Positions 36,469 through 47,192 of a stretch of DNA of 64,000 nucleotides are shown piece after piece. The DNA is from Plecoglossus altivelis (lineage: Eukaryota; Chordata; Actinopteri; Osmeriformes; Plecoglossidae). The number at the start of each line of letters is the position of its first letter. Position 1 is the first letter of the stretch. The translations under genes and the position numbers were made by a program. The stretch is taken from positions 16,256,690 through 16,320,689 of the forward strand of contig BROE01000016.1 of NCBI GenBank assembly GCA_036571765.1. Reading direction: 5' to 3'. Below the pieces are notes generated by a model. The model had not been told where the DNA came from. It saw only the letters and a program-made list of their open reading frames with translations, and searched no databases.

Positions 36469-38503
36469 GAGACAGAGACAGAGAGCTAGAGAGAGACAGA
36501 GAGCTAGAAAGAGAGAGCTAGAAAGAGAGAGCTAGAAAGAGAGAGCTAGAAAGAGAGAGCTAGATAGAGAGAGCTAGAAAGAGAGAGAGACAGACAGTGA
36601 GAGAGACAGAGAGAGACAATGAGCTAGATAGAGAGACAGAGAGCTAGAAAGAGAGAGACAGAGAGAGTCACACAGAGAGGCAAGACTCTGATTGCTCAGC
36701 AAGCATTAATGTACAACGTTTAGTTTGCTGACAGACGAGTCTGAGCAGTCTCTCTCCTGACACTGCCGTGTTTAGAGGAAGCAGCTGCAGCAAGTCTCTC
36801 TGTCTCTTTCTGTGGATCTCTCTGCATCTGTTTACCTCTCTTTCTCTCTCTCTCTTTCTGTACCACTCTCTGTCTTAGTCTCTCTCTCTCTAGCTCTCTT
36901 TCTCGCTCCATTTTTCTGTCTCACTGTATCCCACTGTACATCCCATAATTCTGTTTTTTTTTAGGCCGATTTTTTCCAGCTTGTTTCTCGACACCCCCTG
37001 TGGCCTTTCAGGGAAGAAAATGATGGAATCTAAATGAGCTGTTTCGTAAGATTTCCACTGGAAAAAAACTGCATGGCAAAAGCTTTTAGAGCAGACCAAG
37101 AGTGTGAGGTAAGACATACAGAAAGTCAAAGCAATTGAACAGGCTTTAACTGCGATGCCCTCTGGTGAAGACGCCCTCCATCACACAGCCTCCTGGATAC
37201 ACCCCTTCAGTCCCCGTCCAGATGACGTTATTGGAAAGTGCTTCAAACAAATCGGAGACGTATATATATTGGACCTGGGCAGATGCTATCTGTGTGATTC
37301 TACACATCACCAAGGTAACCGCTCTCTCAGGTTATTACCGCCACATGACAGGCTATTACTTCAGGGAGGAGCCCTGCAATCACCAGCGAGAAGCCCTGCT
37401 CACAGACATGCAATCAGCCTCTTCCCTTCCCATCAGCCAGGCGTCCAGAGCTGACCTCCTGAGGCCCACATCCCTCCAGGCTGAGCCTCTACCAGCCCTT
37501 CTCTCTAGGACCTGAGCCCTTCCTGGATGATGGCTATAGATCAATGTTTATGGGGCAGCTTGGAACTGTGGCGTCAACGCCCCCCTGAACGAGCTGTGAG
37601 GTTTCAGAGATGTTTGTGTCTGTTGGCCTCACAGCGTCTCCCTTCCCTCCCTCCCTTCCTCCCTCCCTCCCTTCCTCCCTCCCTCTCCCTCCCCCTCCCT
37701 CTCTCTATCCCTCCCTCTCTTCTCTATCCCTCTCTCTCCCTCTCTCCCTCCCTCCCCTGGAACCATATTTTTCTACTTGTTCAAGAGTACTCCTCAGTGT
37801 AAATTTGATTTGATTATTGGTTTAAACGCTGTTCAAAATGTGAATTCTTACGCTAACAGTGGTGAAAGACAAGTGACAGAGCTGAGCTGAAACAAAGAAA
37901 CAAAACAAGAATCTTGCACGCACACACAATCAAGGCTTGACAGGAGGTGTTCCGTGTTTACTGTAACGGACCGTTTACCTCTTCGAACAGTTCCAGGCTG
38001 TACGTGTTGTCATCGTCCGCGAAGAACACCACTCCAGGGTCCTTTCGTGAACGGTGTTGACGCAGCCAAGTCAAAGCAGCGTTCCTCTGCTCGGTGGCGC
38101 GAGGCATCCCAGGCCGTTTAAACCGACGTGGGGTTAAGACGTGCAAGTGTGTGTATGGCACTCCCGTACGGGCCAGGAAGCGCGACACCAACTCCGTGCG
38201 TATGTTCGAGTCTTCCACCACTATCCAGTGGAAGCTGGGGACCTGGCGAAAGGTGTTAGCGAGCCGAGTGAGTTCTGCCTTTTGGACCGGACGGTTGTAG
38301 GTTGGTGTGACTGCGTAGATTACCGGCTGAGCGGAGCGGTTGCCCCGATGCTGGTTTGTCCGAGCGTGCCGCTGTGCACTCTCTGGCCGACCAAGGGCAG
38401 GACCCCGCACTGACGTCCGTTTAGTGTCGATATCAATCATGATGATGACGATAAGAACCCAGGGCAAAAGGATGAAGAAGCGACTGAAAAAGAGCGATTT
38501 CAT
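24174..38503 (-). CDS. b3gat2: b3gat2: beta-1,3-glucuronyltransferase 2 (GlcAT-S), complete, four exons
   Basis: This Golgi type II membrane enzyme transfers glucuronic acid from UDP-GlcA to terminal galactose, the step before sulfation in the HNK-1 epitope of neural glycoproteins. Exons (transcript order) are 38503-37979, 30793-30649, 27371-27223 and 24260-24174; phases join exactly to give 301 residues against 323 in human. A short cytosolic end is followed by a membrane anchor at about residues 9-24 (FFILLPWVLIVIIMID), a shortened stem, and the GT43 domain beginning VIYAVTPTYNRPVQ. The Mn-binding DDD is at 163-165 (FFADDDNTYSLELF), the likely catalytic base is Glu251 (QPGMQESDF), and the donor-binding WHTR is at 277-280. 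NNCT near 269-272 is a potential N-glycosylation site. I chose the second of two adjacent ATGs (38506 and 38503) because mammalian proteins start MKS. It converges with smap1 and diverges from ogfrl1. Confidence 0.95.
25162..25278 (+). promoter_or_regulatory. Three tandem 39-bp units with a ZNF143/THAP11-like motif
   Basis: Units start at 25162, 25201 and 25240, 39 bp apart. The first two carry ATGCTGGGAGTTGTAGTGTG, whose complement CACTACAACTCCCAGCAT closely matches the known ZNF143/THAP11 site ACTACAAYTCCCAGMATGC. The third (TTGTGGGAGTTGTAGTGTG) is weaker. The motif match is seen in the sequence; regulatory function in this b3gat2 intron is inference. Confidence 0.5.
26617..27127 (+). repeat. 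31-bp minisatellite, about 16 units
   Basis: The unit is GTCATCGCTGTCATCTTCCT followed by AACATCACTCA, repeated about 16 times with few indels. Variants include CACAGCTG for CATCGCTG in the first units, and CCTCACTCCATC in later ones. It ends about 95 bp from b3gat2 exon 3. Confidence 0.92.
27223..27371 (-). CDS. b3gat2: b3gat2 coding exon 3 (catalytic base)
   Basis: The acceptor is ttcactctcag and the donor ACCAGG/GTCAGT. The exon is 149 nt; the first two bases complete a split Gly, then 49 codons follow. It encodes FAVSLQVVLENPKALFKRRG, SQPGMQESDFLKQI and ELEPRANNCTR, close to mammalian B3GAT2. It contains the likely catalytic Glu251 and the NNCT sequon. Confidence 0.94.
27642..27774. mobile_element. 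MITE-like palindromic element
   Basis: The left arm (27642-27690, with ACCCTGGTCCTCGAGA and CCTGAAGGTT) is an imperfect inverted copy of the right arm (27724-27774, with TCTCGAGGACCAGGGT and AACCTTCAGG). The arms are about 48 bp at roughly 80% identity by eye around a loop with CAGGTGTGCTGGAGCAGAG. This text resembles a frequent fish palindromic repeat. No coding capacity. Confidence 0.65.
28250..28590 (+). repeat. GGGA-rich purine tract with a duplicated block
   Basis: Purine-rich (GGGAGGAA)n sequence. A roughly 130-bp block beginning GAAAGGGTGTGCGGGGGAGA near 28244 recurs near 28379. Confidence 0.8.
30027..30260 (+). repeat. (GA)n with GGGAG interruptions
   Basis: GA dinucleotide runs from 30027, interrupted by GGGAGG. 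All open frames across it are translations of the repeat. Confidence 0.9.
30649..30793 (-). CDS. b3gat2: b3gat2 coding exon 2
   Basis: The acceptor is a C-rich tract ending ccccccag; the donor is ATGGCAG/GTAAGG. The exon is 145 nt: 48 codons plus one base. It encodes MRGTRGVSVWPVGLVGG, RRYERPLV, GKVVGWYTGWRPDRPFAIDM. Human has MRTTRKVSVWPVGLVGG. A G-run and GA-rich repeats flank it on both sides. Confidence 0.93.
31187..31370 (+). mobile_element. Fish interspersed repeat with a tRNA-like B box
   Basis: The segment opens with (ATCC)4 and includes GACTGGAGCCTAACCCAGTA then GCTTTCGGGCCATAGGCAGG, resembling the widespread fish repeat with gctggagcctatcccag. GGTTCAAATCC at 31309-31319 fits the Pol III B-box consensus, and the end (AAAGCTTCTGCTAAACGAA) resembles tRNA-SINE tails. 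No clear A box or target-site duplication was found, so family and borders are uncertain. Confidence 0.45.
31988..32063 (+). repeat. (GA)n microsatellite
   Basis: About 75 bp of GA with rare AAAG interruptions in b3gat2 intron 1. Confidence 0.95.
32340..32885 (+). repeat. CT-rich minisatellite CTCTCTCCCCTTCTCTTCC
   Basis: About 540 bp of nearly pure pyrimidine with an irregular 20-bp period; a block of about 180 bp starting CTCCCTTCTCTCCCCTCTCC occurs twice. Both strands give long low-complexity frames that are not genes. Confidence 0.9.
34249..34302 (+). repeat. (GT)n microsatellite
   Basis: Uninterrupted GT for about 53 bp in b3gat2 intron 1. Confidence 0.95.
35392..35543. other. Assembly gap (152 N)
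   Basis: A run of N in b3gat2 intron 1. The sequence just left (35141-35391) and just right (35547-35821) is the same text with many small insertions on the right, so the real gap may be zero or negative in length. Confidence 0.98.
36210..36670 (+). repeat. GA and GAGAGCTAGAAA repeats
   Basis: Dinucleotide GA mixed with GACAGAGA and a 12-bp unit GAGAGCTAGAAA that is most regular at 36480-36590. Confidence 0.9.
37979..38503 (-). CDS. b3gat2: b3gat2 coding exon 1
   Basis: The exon is 525 nt (175 codons) and ends in phase 0 at GAAGAG/GTAAAC. It encodes the anchor, stem and first half of the GT43 domain: VQKAELTRLANTFRQV, HWIVVEDSN, RATEQRNAALTWLRQ and FFADDDNTYSLELFEE. An in-frame ATG three bases upstream (38506) could also serve as start, and the frame stays open upstream to 38560. 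Confidence 0.94.
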
Positions 38504-39154
38504 CATGTACAAGTTAAGAGAGAGAAAAAATCCGACCCGGGCTCGCTTTCTCTTACTCACTCCATCACTAACCTATACCGCGCATCCCACGTAGCCTACG
38601 CGCAAAGATAATTTTCCTAAGATTGTCAAATACACACCAAAAATGCTTTAGGACATGGGGACTAAACTATAGTCATTTCCTTCTTTGAATTCTGATCTCG
38701 GTGTGATAAGAATTAGATTTATCGCTAACTGGTTATGAAAACGAACTCGTCCCGTCGGGAACGCTTGCAAACACTCTCCTCTCGGACAGGCTATGAGAAG
38801 TGTAAGTGCTTCATCTCTCGGAAAAAAATAGTATAAAAAATAGCATTCCATAAACAGCAGTTAATATTGTACATTCCGTTCATCCATGCTGTTAAAGTAG
38901 CTTTCTAAAATTCATTTCTAATGTTGTCGTGGTACTCCGGAGGAAACGGCATCGCTCTCGAGGCAGAGATACTGGTTGAGTCGGAGACGGCAGCGGGAAG
39001 AAGCAGGTGCGCGAGAGCGTCAGGGCGAATAAGGGAGGGGTGGGGGGACTGCGATGTAGAGACGGAACGGAAAGGATTGTGATGGACGGAGAGGGGAGAG
39101 AAGCTACGGGAGAGAGGGAGTGAGGGAGAGAAGGGGGTGGGGAGAAAGGGGGGT

Positions 39155-39196
<42 letters not shown>

Positions 39197-39866
39197 GGGA
39201 GGAAGAGAGAGATGGAGAGAGGAGAAAGAGAGAGGGGGAGGCAGAGAGAGTAGAGGGGGAAGAGAGGGGAGAGGGGGGAGGCAGAGAGAGCGATGCATTG
39301 TTATGCTACCAGAGAACCACGTCAGCTTCCAATGGGAATAGAGAACCCCTCATCTATAGTACACCGAGAGGGAAAGACTGAGAGAGCTTTATTTGCACTC
39401 AGTAAACATTTGATTTTGTTCCAAATGAACATCGGAACTTCGATTTTCTTCGGAGTAAATCTATTCTTGTCAACATTTACGCATGCTGGCCAAACAATGT
39501 AATTACGTACAAACAAATCATCGCTGCAACGAAAATCAGCTGGTATAGGAAATTAATATGCATCCCAGCAAAACAGAATACATTATCCAAGAATTAAATA
39601 AACGCAAATGTAAATAAACGACTCTAGATAACTGACAACCGAGTGATTGTTTAATATTTTAACTGCTAGCCTCTTTATATATATGTTCTTGTTTTTGTAT
39701 TATTGATGTGCGTTGACTGTCCTTTGTTTTGTTGTGTTGACACATGTTTGACCCCTGTGGGTTTAGTATTCACAACATGTTCATTCATATTGTTATATTT
39801 TATTTTGATTTATTTTTATCTGGACTGCAGCTGGACTGCCTCAATTTTCCCCTTGGGATTACGAGT

Positions 39867-39922
<56 letters not shown>

Positions 39923-42761
39923 AAGTGAGGTTGTTTGTGTTCTCACACCATTATACTTTAATACACCTCAATATTGTTTTTGGCGCAGCGCCAGGTATTG
40001 AGTAGCCTTTCCTGAGGGATTCACCGAGAGACCACAGTCACAGGTAAATACACTGATAACGCTCTTCCTTCCCGAAATGAGCTCCCGAGCTCGATTTACT
40101 TTGAAGACCGCCGTTCATATGCGCAGCACACAATTCACGTCTTGTCATTTCTTTACGCTGGATGGAAGAAACCAGGACACAGCAATGTCAAAGCTTCTTT
40201 TGGAACCATGACGAGTCGATTAGTCACTCCTGTCTCGTGGATGCAGCCCTCTGTCCTCCTGGCTCTGTCCTGTCAGCATAGATGCCTGTCAATCACGCCT
40301 GGTAGTTAGACCAGACCGCCAGCGCCCAGTTCTACCCAAAGGTACAGCGAAACACTGGGATGAAACACGGTGTTAGGTTGTTCGGAGAACAGTTGTGTGT
40401 CCTGACAGAGCTCCGTAAGAGTTGTGTAAGATGAAGCTATGCTCCGCTGACTTGGCCCAAGGGATGGTTATTATCTGTCATCACGTCAGTGTCATTGAAG
40501 CTGGGAGACATGGCGGAATGACACAGAGTGATGTGTTTGATGGCTGGACTAGAGAGCATCCCGTCCTCCTGCAAGGACTTCCTGATGAGACTCAGGCATG
40601 GATGCACCACACAGAGGCAAACACACGTTTTCTGTATGTGTCTTTGAGAGAAAGAGATAGAGAGATAGAGACAGGGTTAGCCACACTGCCATTTGTTATT
40701 ATGGTAATACCGTACATAAGAACAGTGAAGGACGGAGGAAAAAAAATAAAATCGAGTACAGGAAAAGATAGTTGAATAACTTGTCAGAAGGTAGTAGGAC
40801 GGCAGACTTCTCTCCCCTCACACAATCAGACGAGCCTTGGAAAGCCGCGCGGCTACATCTCATAAATCAGGCCGGAATGCGATTAAGCAGTAAGTTAGAG
40901 TTCAATTCAATTTGAAGACAATTCCAATCGACTCTACAAATGGTAACTCTATAACGCATTTGTCAACACCATTAGCATAGAGATGAGTTTCTTTCCGCGC
41001 GCTTGTGTAGATTGGAGCCGAGCTAATACATTTTCCCCTTGCATAACTCAATTGTCCAAAAGCTTGCAGTTGATAACACTCGCTATTTTATGGTCATGAA
41101 AATGCAACTATTGAATTGAATTAACTCCAAATTTCATCACAATTTCAGGTTCAATTCATAAAATGAGAATTTGTCATTTGATTTACCTCTCAATTCTATC
41201 TTTGGAGCGTGATTGTTCAGGGGCTTTCAGTCTGGATTGGGAATCCGTACAGAAACTAGAGCGGTGGGAACTTCGAGAAAGTACTGCAACAAAGAGGTCA
41301 AACATCATTTCTATCTTCAAAATGTCTTCTGGGGGCTGTAGGTGACAAACACAAACACACACAGACAATGAAAGACTCAAATACCTGCGAAAGTAAAACG
41401 CATTGAGTTTATTTTCTGGCACTTTCTAACCCTAACCCCCCCCCCCCCCCCCCCCTACCCAAGACACACACACTGCCCCCATTACTTTTAGCCAAGTTGT
41501 TCTGTATAATCGAAATCTAAAATACACTGAAACAAATAAACCGAATGTAATCTAAAATACATATGTACTGTGGCAACGCCATATGGTCACTTTGACTGCA
41601 ACATCAGAGCTTTGTCTGAGGAAACAACACGTTCAGGCAACCAGGACAGACCCCCCAAAACAAACTTCTGTTTGGTGACCCTGAGTTTCAGACAGAATCC
41701 AGGCAGATTTACACAACAAAGGAATTCCCTTTCCACCAAGGCAGCTCGATTCCTGTCTGTGTATGAAGTCCTGGTTGGAGAGTATGTCTGTCTGCCTGCC
41801 TTTCTGTTATATATTCATGTGTGTGGGTGGGTGCCTTTGTGTCCACAAGATATGTGTGCTTCTGTGTGTGTGTGTGTGTGTGTGTGTTTTGGCTGTGTGC
41901 GTACAGGCTGTATGTGCGTGTTCTCTGCTGGTGTGTGTTTGTGTCTCTGTGTGCCCATCCACATTCCAGTCACCTCCACCATGGGCCTCAGTCGGCTCAG
42001 CAGGGCCCCTGTGTGAAGACTGATGAAGATCCGTGATTGAGACAGGCATCTGAATGGACTGCCTTGTCCCACGTAGGACCCGCTGATGTATAGGAAGTGA
42101 ATGCGTTCCAGGAGAGCCCATTCACGCCAGTCCCCTTTTAGGCTGTTGACCGGTCACTGTCTGCAACACTGCAATCTGTTACAGTGACACTTAGTCGTTA
42201 GCTTATGCAGGGAAGCGACAGGATGACAAACTGGCTAGCTCAGCCACAGCTAACCCATAAAAGCTGTAAGGAGATTCACCCAGAAGATGGAGGTGAGTTT
42301 GAGGGAGCGTACGCTTGGCCTGCACGACCTACGACGACGCGCCGCATTCATTCCAGGCGGTCGGCGTTTACTGTCGAAACCACGCAAGGAGAGATGGCAA
42401 GCCTGGTTCAAATCATTCATACATCCATAGGACTTGTGGCTTTGAGTGAGAAGGGCTTTGCTTCGCCGGGTGGCGAGTGTCTCTCTGTGCCTGGTGAAAA
42501 GCACATGCCTGTGGGCTTTGTCTGTTGGGGCTCATTGTCATTCTGTTGTGGATGCCGGCTAGAGCTGTGTGTGAATGTGTGACCCTCCCTGCAGGCCATG
42601 CTGTTCACCTGGGGAACGCTCTGAGTCTGGCTCCAAGCAGAGAGCTTCATTAGGGGTGCTGCCGGTGTGTCGTGTCCCCGCTGAGCCTATTGTCTCTCTC
42701 TCTCTTTCTCTCTCTCTCTTGGTCTCTCTCTCTCTCTTTCTCTCTCTCTTGGTCTCTCTTA

Positions 42762-42799
<38 letters not shown>

Positions 42800-43531
42800 T
42801 TCTTTTCCAGTCTCTCTCTCTTTTCCAGTCTCTCTCTCTTTTCCAGTCTCTCTCTCTTTCTCTCTCTCTCTCTGTATGCATCTCCCCTCATCCTGGAGGG
42901 ATAGAGAGATTCACTGTCCTCACAATAGGACAGCTGCTAGACTCTTGCTCCATCTTTCATTCCCTCCATAACAAGCACACCTACGTCTCAGCCCTTTCTC
43001 CCTGTCGCACTCCATCTTTAATTCCCTCTATCACAAACACACCTCACGCACATATCTTCACCCCCTATCTCTCTCTCTCTCGCTTTCTTTTGCTCTGTCT
43101 AACATTCTCTTTGCGTGTCACAAGCACGCACGTCTCACACACACATACAGCATATACAACCACACCCTCGCTCTTTCTCTCTTTTCTTCAATGTTTCATT
43201 AGACTATTATGAGTACAAAATTCTCACACATACTTCTCTCTCTCCCCCTCTTCCTCTCCCCTCTCTCTCTCCCCCTCTCTCTCAGACTTGTGTGGTTCTC
43301 TGTGCAGGGAATTTCTCCAGAGGCAGCAGAGGTAATTAACATGTTCATGCTAATGTGTACACCTGCACCCCCATCTTACCTTGGCCCAGGGGAACATTTA
43401 TAACAGCTTTTATCAGCTACTCACACACACACACACACACACCATTGTGTGAATATACACACCTAATCAATCTCTCTCTTCTACCTGTCTCTTGCAGTCT
43501 CTTTTTCTTTCTTTCTTTTACACAAACACAC

Positions 43532-43568
<37 letters not shown>

Positions 43569-43705
43569 GGTGAGGTCCACATACTCCTTGAGTGTCATTA
43601 GACTGATGCGTGGAACTCATTTTTTCTCTAGTGCTGTTGAGATGTGGGTGTGAGTAAAATTGACAGCTCACCAATCTTTATTTCTTTTTATTTGAGTGTG
43701 TGTGT

Positions 43706-43736
<31 letters not shown>

Positions 43737-45397
43737 CGTTTTATCTCATGCATTTGTACTGTGTATGGCTTTCAGGAGTATGTTCATAAAGTGATAGAGA
43801 AATAGCAGGAGTGAATATGACTGAGAATTCAAGAAAGTGTGTTGTGCCTCTATTATTTTGTCGCGGGGGGAGTGTTATTTTCTCTTACAGCCGAATCCTT
43901 TCTTTTATATCTGACTAATGACCTGCCATCTTCTCTCCCTCTCCCTTCATCCTAGCTGTCACCAGTCTCTGGCAATAACCTGGTTATCTACTGCCTCTGA
44001 CTCTGGCTATTACACACCCTGTCTCTACCTGCCAACATTCTGTCTATTCAACTCCACTATACCTTCTTCTATGTAAACTAAATAGAAGTGATTGAATGCC
44101 CATATCAATGCGTTTCTGGAATGCGTGATAAATGAGCCTCGGATGTTGCGTCAGTCGTGTCGTTTTTCTTTTTTCTTTTGGGTGGTTTCAGAGAGGACAG
44201 AATTATTAGATAAGCGAAGGCTAAATGGATGTTTGTGTTATCCCTGGGTGTTCGATTCCACGCGGAAACTTCTCGCCTGCTTAATCATCCGCTTTGGTGG
44301 ACGCTCGCTGACGCTACATTCTTTAGAGCAGGTAGTTGGTGCCCCCTAGCGGTAGATATTTGTACAGCAGGACCATCGCCTTACAGAACCTGCACCAAAC
44401 CACGAAGGATGCTTGTTTTCGCGCAGATTACGTTGTAATGTTCTTAGATAGATTCATTTTATTCTGATGCCATGATAAATCAGAGCAGTGGGAATACTCT
44501 GGGTTTAAAATATTGTTTCAATATTTCTCATGATGCAACTCTTAATGGAATCTTCTTTTTCAAAAGGCTTACTATAACCTAACTGCCAGATGATCGTAAT
44601 TTGTTGTAAACTCTATGTAAGGTAGTCAGTGTGTAAATGTTTACATTTTAGGTTTCCATATCGTCCACCGATCTTGATAGCAGCCTAGTAATGTATGTCA
44701 TTAAATCCTACTCACGAAGTCTAAAGTTCGCCTTCCATGACAACGTTATATATGACTCCAAAGTCTGTTTAAAGATAGGAGAAAAAATATGCAGAGGAAC
44801 CGGCTGGTGTAATTGAACTTTTTCAAGTGGCTATTCCGCTCTCTAGTGGTGAATATATTATCGTGTCACTGATTATGCATGCTTGGATAACACTCACACA
44901 ACCTTGATCTCTGTAGTCACACCGGCAAGATCATCCGCCTTCTCTGGCAAAGTCAGCTGTCTCCTTTGAAACGTTTTTCACTGGTCCTAGATATTTTTAG
45001 ACTCGAACACAAATTATTGATAAAAACTGTACATTGCGGTCTGGTTCGCCTATAGTCTACGATTTGATGGCCATGACGATCATCAATTCCGCAAAATACA
45101 TTTCGAATCAATGTCAGGAATGCTTAATGTTGTTTCCCAGCATTACTGATGACATTGAGCCCAGAGCTGATGCCACGGAGGGTTGATACCCGTAACCTCC
45201 TGTCCCCATGTCACGTGAGATCGTTTCTGATCCTGTCACCGCACGCATCGGGGGTGTGTTCAGCGCGTAGCGTTGGAAATACCCTCATTTTACCGTTTAA
45301 AGAGGGTCTGGCAAGACGTCGAGTCGCGACAACAGAAACAAAATATGTAGGTTCTAAGGACACGGAGGACGGTGGCGTTTCTGTGCTGCAAAGTTAA
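38504..45397. other. Region between the divergent starts of b3gat2 and ogfrl1
   Basis: Both genes are transcribed outward from this 6.9-kb block, so it must hold both promoters and 5' UTRs. It is the least repetitive part of the window. Repeats: GA-rich 39110-39290, (GT)n 39870-39921, poly-C 41436-41455, GT-rich 41860-41945, CT-rich 42690-42880 and 43230-43280, CA near 43425, CT 43535-43565, GA 43710-43738. I found no clear TATA box or recognised exon. The frame starting at 41570 is not similar to anything I know. Confidence 0.6.
39870..39921 (+). repeat. (GT)n microsatellite
   Basis: GT run of about 50 bp upstream of b3gat2. Confidence 0.95.
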
Positions 45398-45580
45398 ATG
45401 GGAAATCTGATGGGCAGTTGGCGTTACAAGGAGCCGAACACAGTGGAGGAATGCGACTCGACATGGGGGTCGGATTCGGAGAGCGACGAGCAACCGGGAG
45501 ACAACGACAGCGGGATTTCGGATTCCGTCAGCCCGACGGATACGGGGAGATGCGCCGACCCAGCGGACTCGTTCCCCCAG
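45398..45580 (+). CDS. ogfrl1: ogfrl1 coding exon 1
   Basis: This exon has 61 codons, begins ATGGGAAAT and ends CCCCAG/GTTACT in phase 0. It encodes the conserved MGN start (a possible myristoylation context) and an acidic Ser/Asp-rich segment. The donor GTTACT is weaker than consensus, but the next exon joins in frame. Confidence 0.9.
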
Positions 45581-46308
45581 GTTACTGACACAGATACACT
45601 AATAGCACATAAAGCTGTGTTATCGATGTAGAAATTCAACAAAAATCCTTGGGACGCAAATGTAGACGTAGAGGACGGACATGTGAAGCGCATTGTTTCG
45701 ATAACAAATGTCAACAAAACGTACAAATAATAACTCGTAAACGTGTTATGAGGCACTGAAACTACACACACATATACATACACACCGCTGAATTCACAAA
45801 GCTATTCTAAAATCATATCCATGTCTTGTTTCCCTCTTTAATGTGACATGTACCCTTTGGCTTCCAATGTCATTTCACATTGCCTGTTAAGCGTTTTGTT
45901 GTGCGTTTCTGCTGAATGCGTTTTTTGCTACACAGTATCACAATTTAGGATGGGATTTAAATTAAACTGAGTCATCCAGATAAAATTAAGGACAGCAAGC
46001 TATTTCTGCACCTCTCAGTTCAGGGAGGGGTGGAGAGACATTGTGCCCCACTAAAGTGACCCAATTTTCTGTTCCAAGCCAACCTAGTTTAGTATCTTTG
46101 GGGTATTTGCAGTGTTGATCGAGTCATGGGGATGGAGACATGATAGATTGTTTTGAGCTTTGTAGCATGTGAAGCTTAATGTGCTTTCTCTCTCACACAT
46201 CTCTCTCCCTGCTCTCTCTCCTATCTCTCTCTCCCTCTCTTCTCTCTCCCATCTCTCTTTTCTCTCTCTCGCATCACTCTCTCTCCCTCTTTTGTCTCTC
46301 TCGTCTCT

Positions 46309-46352
<44 letters not shown>

Positions 46353-46939
46353 CTATCTCTCTCTCCCTCTCTTCTCTCTCCCATCTCTCTTTTCTCTCTC
46401 ACATCCCTCTCTCTCCCTCTCCTCTCCCTCATCTCTCTTTTCTCTCTCTCATCACTCTCTCTCTCTGTCTCTCTCTCACTCTTTCTCCTATCTCTCTCTC
46501 CCCAATCTCTCTTTTCTCTCCCTTCTTTCTTTCTTCTCTTCTCTCAGCTGTCAGGATCTCCTGCCACCAAGATGAAGAGAAGCTTTTATGCTGCAAGAGA
46601 CCTCTACAAATATCGTCACAGCTACCCGGTAGTTCAATTACCTATGTATACACACACACACACCTGTATATATACACACACACACCTGTGTTAACGCACA
46701 CAAATGCACGCACACACAGACACACACAGATCTACGCACACATCCACACACACACATCTACACACACACACACACACACACACATCCACACAAACTGTTT
46801 TTGTGACTCGTCTTTACTTCCTGTGTAGAACTACAAGGAGTCCCGTCACTCTAACGATTACTGCAACCTCCGTTTCTACCTGAACAAGGTTCCTCTGGTT
46901 CCAGATGGTGAGCACACATACAGAGATACACACTCACAC

Positions 46940-47006
<67 letters not shown>

Positions 47007-47130
47007 CTCACATTCACACACACTCACATTCACACACAGTCATGCATACTGACACACTCATGCACACACAGACACACAGATTCACACGGACACAGATACA
47101 CTCTCACTTTCACAAATACACACACAGATA

Positions 47131-47192
<62 letters not shown>

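Larger units (their letters stand above)
30794..37978. other. b3gat2 intron 1, 7.2 kb, includes the assembly gap
   Basis: Contents: purine minisatellite GGGGAGAGAGACAGGGA at 30798-31125; an interspersed repeat at 31187-31370; unique sequence at 31370-31900; (GA)n 31988-32063; CT-rich 32340-32885; mostly unique 32890-34240; (GT)n 34249-34302; G-rich 34600-34800; a false-duplication-like pair around 152 N at 35141-35821; G-rich 35760-36150; GA/CTAGAA repeats 36210-36670; unique 36700-37600; CCCT tract 37640-37760. No exon recognised. Confidence 0.6.

Noticed and set aside
41425..41440. CTAACCCTAACCC as interstitial telomere sequence (also near 62296)
   Set aside because: Only about two units at each place; too short to be more than chance next to a C-run.
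41570..42016. 148-residue + strand frame as a gene
   Set aside because: Its second half is translated (GT)n, the first half matches nothing I know, and no splice or promoter signal supports it.
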